Shown here: positions 30,117 to 37,850 of the stretch, piece by piece
Layout: each line of letters starts with the position of its first letter
How positions within the stretch are numbered: position 1 is the stretch's first letter
Assembly: GCA_002716385.1 (NCBI GenBank)
Contig: PBAX01000023.1
Coordinates: forward strand, 62,001 to 126,000
Reading direction: 5' to 3'
DNA from: Phycisphaerae bacterium
GTDB taxonomy: Bacteria; Planctomycetota; Phycisphaerae; Phycisphaerales; SM1A02
DNA: 64,000 nucleotides
Made by a program: the position numbers and the translations under genes
The notes under the pieces: generated by a model
The model's database searches: none
What the model was told of the DNA's origin: nothing
The model's input: only the letters and a program-made list of their open reading frames with translations

Positions 30117-30273
30117 GACCTTATCCACAGGCATGTCACGTTGAGCTGAGCCCACAGATCAATAGTTGGAAATCCTGGAAAGGATTCTTGAATGGGCCCC
30201 TACCCCGAGTTAGCCTAAGGTCATGCCGCTGGGGAGCTTCTGGAGGAGAAAGCTTTTCAGCGGCTGTTTTTTT
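30117..30273 (+). ncRNA. Candidate structured small RNA, about 157 nt, own terminator
   Basis: Not a family I recognise. GACCTTA (30117-30123) is fully complementary to TAAGGTC (30216-30222), closing a domain of about 100 nt. Inside, GGC/GCC extends the closing helix. GCCCA/TGGGC forms an inner stem, and AATCC-TGGAAA-GGATT an apical hairpin, with a large unpaired region on both sides between them. A bulged hairpin with an outer 7-bp stem GCCGCTG/CAGCGGC then leads into TG and seven Ts (30267-30273). The T-run is on the plus strand only. A closing stem, bubble and apical stem resemble 6S RNA topology, but I see no conserved 6S sequence. It might instead be another regulatory RNA. Confidence 0.5.
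30225..30273 (+). terminator. Intrinsic terminator of the candidate small RNA
   Basis: GCCGCTG pairs perfectly with CAGCGGC. An inner AGCTTCT pairs with AGAAAGCT with one bulge around a GGAGG loop. TG then T7 follows. On the minus strand the same hairpin is followed by ATGACC with no T-run, so the terminator is oriented for plus-strand transcription and not for the UbiA-family gene. Confidence 0.8.
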
Positions 30274-30288
30274 CTCAATTGCGTGTGC

Positions 30289-31314
30289 TCAACGGAATCG
30301 CAGTCGGCCAGGCCCGAGTCCGGATACCTCCCGGGCAACCGTCATCACGACGAATCCGACCAGCCCGAATATCAGGAAGCCGACAGCCGGAATCCACATC
30401 CCCAGTGCCGCGAACCAGGCAGCCGCATAGGCGGCATGCCAGGCGGCACCGTAACGTTTAAGCCGTTCACTGGCACGTTGACCGGTCCCCGCCGTCCTGA
30501 TCTTCCACCAACCGATGAAGGCCATCAGAACGGTGGCCGCGAGCGGCCACATCAGATCCAAGGAACTGTCACCACCGGGCCACAGTGGCAGATCTCGCAG
30601 TGGTCTCACCAACAGAACCGCGGCTGACCAACAGCACCAACCAGCCAGGATTCCAAGAAAACCTCTTGGTGATATGCGAGGCCGCTTGTCCTCGAGCAAA
30701 TGGACCAGCAACGCCAGAATCATGACGTGACTCATGACCAGCCAGATGGCCAGCAAGAGCGGCATTCGATAACTGGGGATCAACATGTGGACCCCGTATA
30801 CGAGTCCTATGGTGACGATTCCGACCGGAGGTATGAAACGGCCGGCAGCGTTGTAGAACATCAGGGCCGCCGCCACGATCATCGTCAGGAAGACGCTGTC
30901 TCTGCCCAGCAGCATGGCACCTAGGATGGCGATCAGAAGTAGGCCGACCAGTCCGATGACCGCCTGCGTGATCTGGATGTTGCCGGCCGGCAGTGGTCGC
31001 TCGGGACTAAAGGCCCGATCGTGTCGAACATCCAGAAGATCGTTGAGAACCGACCCATATCCGAACAGACCGATGGCGACCATCAGGGCGCCCGCCAACT
31101 CGACCAGTAGCCCCGTCACGGTCCAATCGGAAATCTGATTTCGCCATCCGAGCTGTACCAGGACCGTGACGAACCAGATATCGCAGAGGGCACCGAATCC
31201 CGCAGCGATGCGGGTCAGTTCCACGGCAGTCAGGATCCTGTTGAGCATTCCAGCCATCAGAGCAACTTCCAGAGGCCGAATGGTGTTCCCAGCCGCCCGG
31301 CGAACCCGTACCAT
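30289..31314 (-). CDS. UbiA-family prenyltransferase, integral membrane
   Basis: Protein of 341 residues with about eight or nine hydrophobic helices. The first Asp-rich motif is present as NDLLDVRHDRAF (NDxxDxxxD), which binds the Mg-diphosphate of the prenyl donor. ERPLPAG follows, as in UbiA/MenA/chlorophyll-synthase-like enzymes. The acceptor cannot be deduced; quinone, haem or lipid prenylation are all possible. The first visible ATG is 31314; ATG 31257 (MAGMLNR) is an alternative that removes a charged leader. It is divergent from ribH with a gap of about 54 bases. Confidence 0.85.
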   Translation of the reverse strand: MVRVRRAAGNTIRPLEVALMAGMLNRILTAVELTRIAAGFGALCDIWFVTVLVQLGWRNQISDWTVTGLLVELAGALMVAIGLFGYGSVLNDLLDVRHDRAFSPERPLPAGNIQITQAVIGLVGLLLIAILGAMLLGRDSVFLTMIVAAALMFYNAAGRFIPPVGIVTIGLVYGVHMLIPSYRMPLLLAIWLVMSHVMILALLVHLLEDKRPRISPRGFLGILAGWCCWSAAVLLVRPLRDLPLWPGGDSSLDLMWPLAATVLMAFIGWWKIRTAGTGQRASERLKRYGAAWHAAYAAAWFAALGMWIPAVGFLIFGLVGFVVMTVAREVSGLGPGRLRFR

Positions 31315-31368
31315 ACCCTGCTGGTCCCCTGAGCAGAAACCATCTGATCATGGCCGAAAGAGACATCA

Positions 31369-31875
31369 ATGGTTCAACCGCAGAAACAACATGGCCCGGA
31401 TCTGGAAGCCGATACGCTTCGGATAGCGATTGTCACCAGCAGCTATCACGCGGAGATCACTGGCCCTCTCCGACGTGCAGCCGAGCAGGCCTTCCTTGAT
31501 GCTGGCGGACAACCCGATCGTCTGATCTGCATCGAATCACCCGGAACCTTCGAACTGACGGCCATCTGCCGCGGACTGACGGTGGACAAGGGACACCGGA
31601 CCCCCGATGCCGTGGTGGCCCTCGGGTGCGTGATCACCGGAGAAACGACACATGATCGCTACATCTGCCAGAGCGTTTCCGAGGGCCTCACGAACCTCAC
31701 CATCCAGACCGGCGTGCCAATCGCGTTCGGTGTCCTGACCTGCCAGACCATGGAGCAAGCCAAGTCGCGTTCCGGGGGCGAACACGGCAACAAGGGCCTG
31801 GAGGCCATGCATGCAGCCATAAGGACGGCCCATGTCATTCGGGGCCTCGATTCCGGTGGAGCTCCCCAAGCATGA
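31369..31875 (+). CDS. ribH: 6,7-dimethyl-8-ribityllumazine synthase
   Basis: Protein of 168 residues, the normal size. It condenses the ribityl-pyrimidine with 3,4-dihydroxybutanone phosphate in riboflavin synthesis. Signatures are IAIVTSSYH at the substrate site, SPGTFELT, and GCVITGETTHDRYI with the catalytic His, then GVPIAFGVLTCQTMEQA. An AAAGAG site precedes ATG 31369. The stop overlaps the nusB start as ATGA, a common ribH-nusB arrangement. Confidence 0.97.
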   Translation: MVQPQKQHGPDLEADTLRIAIVTSSYHAEITGPLRRAAEQAFLDAGGQPDRLICIESPGTFELTAICRGLTVDKGHRTPDAVVALGCVITGETTHDRYICQSVSEGLTNLTIQTGVPIAFGVLTCQTMEQAKSRSGGEHGNKGLEAMHAAIRTAHVIRGLDSGGAPQA

Positions 31876-32336
31876 CTGGCCTGAGAAACAGAAGACGTGT
31901 GGCGGTACAGGCTTTGTACCAGTTGGACAACAGTGGTCCTCAGGACGAATCACTTGTTTCCAACGAGGCGATACGTGAATTCATCGAAGCCGACGAGATC
32001 TCCGAGGAGGTCTTTCAGGAAGGGCTTCAACTTGCACGGGATACCTGGTCGCATCGTGAGGCCGCTGATTCGGATCTGGAACCGCTCACACCGGACTGGC
32101 CGCTTCATCGCCAACCCGTCGTCGACCGCAATCTCCTGAGACTCGCCTGGTACGAGATGAACAAGGCCGGCACACCACCCAAGGTTGTCATATCCGAATC
32201 CGTCGATCTTGCTCGGGAGTTCAGCACGGAACAGTCACCGAGTTTCATCAACGGTGTACTTGATCGTCTGTATCACGACATGATCGAGGCATCCGAGCCA
32301 TCAACAGAATCGACTCCGCCGGATCCGGCTTCCTGA
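31872..32336 (+). CDS. nusB: Transcription antitermination factor NusB
   Basis: Protein of 154 residues, all-helical. The start RNRRRVAVQALYQLD and the C-terminal DRNLLRLAWYEM, PPKVVISESVDLAREFS and SPSFINGVLDRL are family signatures. NusB binds boxA RNA with NusE (S10) to support antitermination, mainly in rRNA operons. It overlaps ribH by four bases and is followed 5 bases later by ftsY, so the three form one operon. Confidence 0.95.
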   Translation: MTGLRNRRRVAVQALYQLDNSGPQDESLVSNEAIREFIEADEISEEVFQEGLQLARDTWSHREAADSDLEPLTPDWPLHRQPVVDRNLLRLAWYEMNKAGTPPKVVISESVDLAREFSTEQSPSFINGVLDRLYHDMIEASEPSTESTPPDPAS

Positions 32337-32340
32337 ACAC

Positions 32341-33264
32341 ATGGGACTATTCAAGAGCACACTTTCAGCATTGAAGAAAGGCCTGGGGCGAACGCGGGAT
32401 GCCATCACATCCCCGATGGGGCTCCTATTGCGTGGAAGACAGCTCGACGATGCAACCGTCGATGAGATCGAAACCTGCCTGCTCCGCTCCGATGTCGGAG
32501 TCAAGACGACCGAATCCATCATCACCGGACTACGTGAAGCAGTGAAGGAAGGACAGTTGCAGCGTGGCGAGGAGGCCATCGACTTCCTCCAACAGCGATT
32601 GCGGGATCGAATCGGCACGGAGGATCGCTCGCTGGCTCGTGCGCCAGAATCACCCACGGTCATACTGGTCGCAGGGGTCAACGGTGTCGGCAAGACGACC
32701 AGTGTGGCCAAGATCGCGTACGCACTGATGCAGGAAGGGCGAAGCGTACTTGTGGCGGCTGCGGACACCTATCGTGCCGCCGCGATGGAGCAGCTGGGTG
32801 TCTGGTCCGAACGATTGAAGTTCGATCTCGTGCGTGGCCAGTCGGGCGCGGATCCTGCAGCGGTGGCCTTTGATGCCGCCGAAGCCGCCATCGCTCGTGG
32901 GGTCGACGTCCTTCTGGTCGATACCGCTGGACGAATGCATACCGAAGCGGGCCTGATGAGACAGCTGGGGAAGATCCAGTCGGTTATCCAGAAGAAGATC
33001 CCGAACGCCCCACATGAGGTCCTGCTTGTCCTCGATGCGACCCAGGGCCAGAACGCTCTTGCTCAGGCCGAGGCCTTTGGTGAAACCGTGGATCTGACCG
33101 GGATCGTGCTGGCCAAGCTGGATGGGACCGCCCGAGGCGGCATTGTGCTGGCCATCCATGAAAGTCTCAATATCCCGGTGAAACTCGTCGGACTGGGCGA
33201 ACGGCCGGAAGACATCGAGGCCTTCGATCCGGAAGTGTTCATTCAGGCCATGTTCGGCGACTAG
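32341..33264 (+). CDS. ftsY: Signal recognition particle receptor FtsY
   Basis: Protein of 307 residues containing only the NG GTPase domain, without the long acidic A domain of enterobacterial FtsY. G1 is GVNGVGKTTSVAKIA, followed by AADTYRAAAMEQL, DTAGRMH and the G4 motif AKLDGTARGG. The C-terminal GLGERPEDIEAFDPEVFI distinguishes FtsY from Ffh. It docks ribosome-SRP complexes at the membrane. It is operonic with nusB. Confidence 0.96.
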   Translation: MGLFKSTLSALKKGLGRTRDAITSPMGLLLRGRQLDDATVDEIETCLLRSDVGVKTTESIITGLREAVKEGQLQRGEEAIDFLQQRLRDRIGTEDRSLARAPESPTVILVAGVNGVGKTTSVAKIAYALMQEGRSVLVAAADTYRAAAMEQLGVWSERLKFDLVRGQSGADPAAVAFDAAEAAIARGVDVLLVDTAGRMHTEAGLMRQLGKIQSVIQKKIPNAPHEVLLVLDATQGQNALAQAEAFGETVDLTGIVLAKLDGTARGGIVLAIHESLNIPVKLVGLGERPEDIEAFDPEVFIQAMFGD

Positions 33265-33301
33265 CCCCCACCGCCCCCTCGATTCGCGTCAATCAACCTC
33301 C

Positions 33302-36300
33302 ATGGCGTATCATCTGCCTGTGCAGAGTAGAAGCCGACGGCGTGACGTGAACGGATGCACGTGGCTGATCGTGGCCGTGCTCGGATTAACAGCAGCAATG
33401 CTGCCGGGCCATACCTGCGCTGAGAACATCAATCCCATTCCCGCGATGGCCGGAGATCGTCTCGGCGGACTGGTGCTGCCGGTGGAACCGCGAGATGGCC
33501 CCATCCAGATCAATGCGATGCGAGCATGGACGTGGTCCGTAGAGGAAACCAAGCGGCTGATGCTTTCAGGGGATATCGAGATCCACATCGCTGACTTCTC
33601 CTTCGAGGGGGAAACCGCCGTTGTATGGCTCGATCGAATTCCCAGTGAAGACGGGTTGATCAATCAGATCGTGGTCTTTCTTCCGGAGGTCACCAGTCGT
33701 ACGAGTCAGGCTGGCACGGGACCTCAGGGACGAAATCTGTTGATCACCGGAAGTTCCCGTGGTGACGTCGGGTTGAACACTTCCGTGTTCACGCCATACA
33801 GACCCACCGGACAGGATGCGTTGCTTGACCTGGCCCAGAAGAGACTCGCCGCCTACGTCGGCCGTCTACAGAAGACACGACCTGTACTGGACAACATTCC
33901 GCAACTGATCGATCCCACACCTGCCGAGCAATGGGCCCCCACGCTCGGCGGCAGCGTCGAGGTCGCCGCGGCTGCCGCCAATGCTTTGCCAAGAGCCCTC
34001 AATCAGGAGGACTCTGGATGGCTCAGGAGTCCCCAGGGCATCGTCGCCTTCTCCGCCGATGAACTAAACTTCGAAACCGAGGATGACGAGAACGTGCTTC
34101 TTGCCGACGGCTCCGTCGTCGTGTCCTATCGTCCGACCGGTGTTGCCGACACGACCGGTGCCCTGCGACTTTCTTCGGAACGTGCCGTCGTCTTTCTGGA
34201 GCCGGGCTCGATCCGTGATACGGCCGCTTCGCAGATGAGTGTGGATTCCATTCGCGGGGTCTACCTCGAGGGCAATGTCATCGCGGAAGCTGACCGCGAC
34301 GACTACATGGTTCGCGCACCGCGAATGTACTACGACTTCAAGACCGATGAAGCCGTGATGGTGGATGCGGTCATGCGTACATACGACCGCGAGACCAACT
34401 CACCTGTCTTCGCGAGGGCGTCCGAACTGAGACAGGTATCCGCCAATAGATGGACGGGCAAGGATGTCAATGTCTCTGCCTCGGCCTTCTTCCAACCAAC
34501 GCTTTCAATCGGATCGCGTGCGGTCACCATCGATCGTGTTCCCGGAGGACTGAATGAAGAAGGTGCGATGGTCGAATCCTCGATACTCGTGGATGCTCAG
34601 GACAATACGCTCCGTGCCGGCGACATGCCGTTCTTCTACTGGCCACGCTTCAGGGGCGGCGTTGACAACATCCCGCTACGAGGCGTCCGCACCGGATTCG
34701 GCGACTACGAGGGCGTGATGGTGGAGACCACATGGGACGTCTATTCCCTGCTGGGCATCAAGCGTCCCGAAGGCATCGACATGACGATCGATGCGGATGG
34801 CTTCTCCAAGCGAGGCGGCGGCCTGGGCTACGATCTCGTAATCGATCAGCTCGGCCACCAGGCTCAACTCGACCTGTACGGAATGTACGACAGCGGGCAG
34901 CAGGTTACCGACACCGGGATTGTGCAGGATGTGCCCAAGGAGATCCGCTACGCGACATTGTGGGAGAACACCCTGCAACTCGATCCCGACTGGACCATCC
35001 AGACGCAGGCAGCCTGGTTCTCCGATTCGACCTTCGTGACCGCATGGCGACCGGACGACTACCGCAACCGTCGCGAGTACGAGACCTCCGTCTATCTGAA
35101 CTGGCAGGGCGAGAACGATTCGCTCTCCGCCCTGGGCAAGTACAACCTCAATGACTTCCTCTCCAACAGCTGGCTGACGGCTTCGCTGGGATACCAGACC
35201 GAGAAACTCCCCGAGGTCATCTACCAGCGGTACGGCGACTCGTACTTCGGCGACCGACTGTCCCACTCCTGGGATTTCAGACTGTCTCGACTCAGGGCGT
35301 CCATCCCATCCGGCACTCTGGAGGACAACGGACTCCGAGCCGGAACCTACACCGATCAGAACGGACAACCCCTCCCCTCGTGGGCACTCATCGAGGATGC
35401 CGCCCAGTTCCAGTACATGAGACGTTCATGGGTCAACAGGGTCAGTTCCCGACAGGAACTGGCCTACCCGATGAAGTTCGACGGGTTCAATGTCACACCG
35501 TTCGGCATGGCTCAGGGCATTGGCTACTTCGAGGAGGAGACGACCAATCCAGATGACACCGACCAGTTCAGGATCTACGGCAGTGGCGGTGTCAAACTGG
35601 ACACACAGTTCCAGAGAGTCATGAATGATGTCCAAAGCGACTTCTTCGGACTCCATCGACTGAGACACATCATCGAGCCATATGCGGTGCTGTGGTATGG
35701 AGCCGCGAACTACGATCCGATCGATTTTCCCAACTACGATCCTGAAGTCGACAATCTGAACAAGGGTGGCGCTGTCCGTGCAGGCATGACCCACACCTTC
35801 CAAACCCATCGTGGCGGACCGGGTCGTTGGCACTCGGTCAACTGGCTCACACTCGACACGAATGTCGTCTTCAGCACCGGGGATCGAACCGAACGATACC
35901 CCTATACCCAGTGGTTCGATTGGCAGCCGGCGTATTCCCAGCTTGGCAACTTCTTCAATGGCTCCGCGGAATGGCAGCTCAGCGACTCGCTGGCACTTCT
36001 CTCAACCGGCACCGTCGACTTTGACCTTGGCGGATTTTCCCGCGGATCGGTTGGCGTCGAAGTCAATCACACACCGCAGTTCAGCACCTTCGTCGAATAC
36101 CGGTATGTTCAGGCGGGCGAGAGCAAGATCCTGTCGCTTGGTGCCAACTATCAGATATCTGACACCTATGTGATTGCCGTTCTGCCCCAATACGACTTCA
36201 GTGCCGACAAGTTCCAGTCTGTCAGGGCGGACATCACCAGAGCTTTTCCCGATTTCGATCTGAGCATCTTCGTCGACTATGACCAGATCAGAGGCGAGAC

Positions 36301-36337
36301 TCGGTTCGGCGCCTCCCTCGGCGAAGTGAACTTCTGA
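33302..36337 (+). CDS. lptD: LptD/OstA-like outer-membrane LPS-assembly protein
   Basis: Exported protein of 1011 residues with a signal peptide after an Arg-rich n-region. The N-terminal part has OstA/LptA-like beta-jellyroll strands (LADGSVVVSY, VYLEGNVIAEADRDDYMVRAPRMYYDF), the segment that receives LPS from LptA. MPFFYWPRFRGG near residue 445 matches the LptD transition motif. The rest is a large beta-barrel with alternating aromatic strands ending in F. LptD inserts lipopolysaccharide into the outer leaflet. It lies immediately upstream of rsmA, recalling proteobacterial lptD-surA-pdxA-rsmA order. It is divergent enough that the symbol is used by homology only. Confidence 0.82.
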   Translation: MAYHLPVQSRSRRRDVNGCTWLIVAVLGLTAAMLPGHTCAENINPIPAMAGDRLGGLVLPVEPRDGPIQINAMRAWTWSVEETKRLMLSGDIEIHIADFSFEGETAVVWLDRIPSEDGLINQIVVFLPEVTSRTSQAGTGPQGRNLLITGSSRGDVGLNTSVFTPYRPTGQDALLDLAQKRLAAYVGRLQKTRPVLDNIPQLIDPTPAEQWAPTLGGSVEVAAAAANALPRALNQEDSGWLRSPQGIVAFSADELNFETEDDENVLLADGSVVVSYRPTGVADTTGALRLSSERAVVFLEPGSIRDTAASQMSVDSIRGVYLEGNVIAEADRDDYMVRAPRMYYDFKTDEAVMVDAVMRTYDRETNSPVFARASELRQVSANRWTGKDVNVSASAFFQPTLSIGSRAVTIDRVPGGLNEEGAMVESSILVDAQDNTLRAGDMPFFYWPRFRGGVDNIPLRGVRTGFGDYEGVMVETTWDVYSLLGIKRPEGIDMTIDADGFSKRGGGLGYDLVIDQLGHQAQLDLYGMYDSGQQVTDTGIVQDVPKEIRYATLWENTLQLDPDWTIQTQAAWFSDSTFVTAWRPDDYRNRREYETSVYLNWQGENDSLSALGKYNLNDFLSNSWLTASLGYQTEKLPEVIYQRYGDSYFGDRLSHSWDFRLSRLRASIPSGTLEDNGLRAGTYTDQNGQPLPSWALIEDAAQFQYMRRSWVNRVSSRQELAYPMKFDGFNVTPFGMAQGIGYFEEETTNPDDTDQFRIYGSGGVKLDTQFQRVMNDVQSDFFGLHRLRHIIEPYAVLWYGAANYDPIDFPNYDPEVDNLNKGGAVRAGMTHTFQTHRGGPGRWHSVNWLTLDTNVVFSTGDRTERYPYTQWFDWQPAYSQLGNFFNGSAEWQLSDSLALLSTGTVDFDLGGFSRGSVGVEVNHTPQFSTFVEYRYVQAGESKILSLGANYQISDTYVIAVLPQYDFSADKFQSVRADITRAFPDFDLSIFVDYDQIRGETRFGASLGEVNF

Positions 36338-36394
36338 TTCGACTCCGGGGCCGGATCGCATACTTCCAATCTGGCGTTCATGGAATGGCATCGA

Positions 36395-37216
36395 ATGCAG
36401 ACTCTCTCTGAAATACGCGAACTTCTGGATGAACGAGGCCTGAAACCACTTCGCCGTTTCGGCCAGAATTTCCTTCACGATCAGAACCAGTTGCGGAAGC
36501 TCGTCGATGCCGCCGACATATCTCCCGGCGATCTCGTTCTGGAAGTGGGTCCGGGAACCGGGACACTGACGGAAGCACTTCTGGAGAGAGAGGCTCGAGT
36601 CATCGCCGCTGAAATCGATGAAGGCCTGGCCGATCTCGTACGCGATCGCTTCGGCGAACGAATCATCTTGATTCGCGGCGACTGCCTGGCCTCCGGCCGC
36701 CGATTAGCGAAGCCCATCGAGGACGCTCTGGGAGATTCCTCATGGTCATTGATCGCCAATCTTCCATACCAAGCCGCCAGTCCCCTGATGATCGAGCTTC
36801 TCCTGAATCACCCACGGTGCAAGGGGCAGCATGTAACCATCCAACGCGAAGTAGCTGATCGCCTTGTCGCCGCACCAGGCGACAGACAGAGAGGACCACT
36901 CGGCATCCTCGCCAGCACCTTCGGTGAGGTCGAACGCATCGGCGACATACCAGGCAGCTGCTTCTGGCCCGCCCCCAAGGTCACCAGCTCCATGGTTTCG
37001 ATACGACCAGGACCCAGCAGACCCGAAATCGATGGCAACGACTTCGCTCGCTTCATATCGATGCTGTTTGCACAGAGACGTAAACAACTGGGTCGGATCT
37101 TCGGACGTGACACCGAACTACCATTCGGCATCGATCCCATGTGGAGAGCCGAGGTACTCTCAGACCGTCAATTGATCGAACTCTTCCACTGTGTCGGCGA
37201 CACACTGGACGCCTGA
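36395..37216 (+). CDS. rsmA: 16S rRNA dimethyladenosine transferase (RsmA/KsgA)
   Basis: Protein of 273 residues, typical length. It dimethylates A1518 and A1519 of 16S rRNA. Motifs are LRRFGQNFLHD at the N-terminus, LVLEVGPGTGTLTEALL for SAM, AAEIDEGLADL, and the catalytic SLIANLPYQAASP. ATG 36395 (MQTLSEIRELL) is preferred since GGAATGG precedes it; ATG 36380 is five codons earlier. It ends 4 bases from the convergent efp gene. Confidence 0.96.
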   Translation: MQTLSEIRELLDERGLKPLRRFGQNFLHDQNQLRKLVDAADISPGDLVLEVGPGTGTLTEALLEREARVIAAEIDEGLADLVRDRFGERIILIRGDCLASGRRLAKPIEDALGDSSWSLIANLPYQAASPLMIELLLNHPRCKGQHVTIQREVADRLVAAPGDRQRGPLGILASTFGEVERIGDIPGSCFWPAPKVTSSMVSIRPGPSRPEIDGNDFARFISMLFAQRRKQLGRIFGRDTELPFGIDPMWRAEVLSDRQLIELFHCVGDTLDA

Positions 37217-37220
37217 CTGC

Positions 37221-37796
37221 TCAGGCCTTGCCCAGATAATCGCCGTTGTCGGTGTTGATCTTGACTACCTGACCGATCTCGATGAAAGGAGGAACCCGCA
37301 CACGGGCCCCGGTTTCAACCGTCGCTTCCTTGAGCTGATTGGTCGCCGTCGCACCCTTGGGCTGGGCGATGGTGTCCGTCACAGCCAATTCGACGGATGC
37401 AGGAAGATCGACTCCCAGACATCGACCGTCATACATCATCACGGTCACGTCCAGATTCTCCTTAAGCCACTGACTCTGCTCGACCGGAATCGAATCCGAA
37501 TCAATCTCGATCTGGTCATAGGTCTCCCCGTCCATGAACACGAAGGGACCATTGCCCTGTCCACTGCTGTCATAGAGATACTGCATGACACGCTTGTCGA
37601 TGTTGACATCCTCGAGCTTGTCGGATGAATTGAAACGATTAATCTTGATCGTCCCCGTCTCGACATTCTTCATCTTGGCCTGGACATAGGCCGGCCCCTT
37701 GCCGGGCTTGACGTGCTCGGTTCCGATCACGGTGTTCAACTGTCCGTTGAAGATCAGAGCCTGACCTCGTTTCAAATCTGTAGCCTTGATTGGCAT
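37221..37796 (-). CDS. efp: Translation elongation factor P
   Basis: Protein of 191 residues from ATG 37796, which follows a GGAG site; the ORF-track start adds nine implausible residues. Three beta-barrel domains are recognisable. The domain I loop VKPGKGPAYVQ carries the lysine that is modified in many bacteria, and domain III ends with GARVRVPPFIEIGQVVKINTDNGDYLGKA. EF-P relieves ribosome stalling at polyproline. No modification enzyme (epmA or ymfI type) is nearby, so the modification state is unknown. Confidence 0.97.
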   Translation of the reverse strand: MPIKATDLKRGQALIFNGQLNTVIGTEHVKPGKGPAYVQAKMKNVETGTIKINRFNSSDKLEDVNIDKRVMQYLYDSSGQGNGPFVFMDGETYDQIEIDSDSIPVEQSQWLKENLDVTVMMYDGRCLGVDLPASVELAVTDTIAQPKGATATNQLKEATVETGARVRVPPFIEIGQVVKINTDNGDYLGKA

Positions 37797-37850
37797 CTGT
37801 TCATCTCCAGAAAGGTTTGACAAGTAATCAGATGGTATCGACTCGGGGCA

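Larger units (their letters stand above)
29954..30288. other. Intergenic region holding a candidate small RNA locus
   Basis: This 335-base gap lies between the start of the sigma-54 activator and the end of the UbiA-family gene, both on the minus strand. No protein-coding frame is convincing. The plus strand contains a promoter-like pair, long complementary segments and a strong intrinsic terminator, annotated separately. The first 120 bases presumably hold the activator's own promoter. Confidence 0.6.

Noticed and set aside
30188-30627. Plus-strand ORFs (80 and 134 residues) overlapping the small-RNA terminator and UbiA gene
   Set aside because: They run antisense through the UbiA-family gene and across a strong terminator, and no protein family is recognisable.
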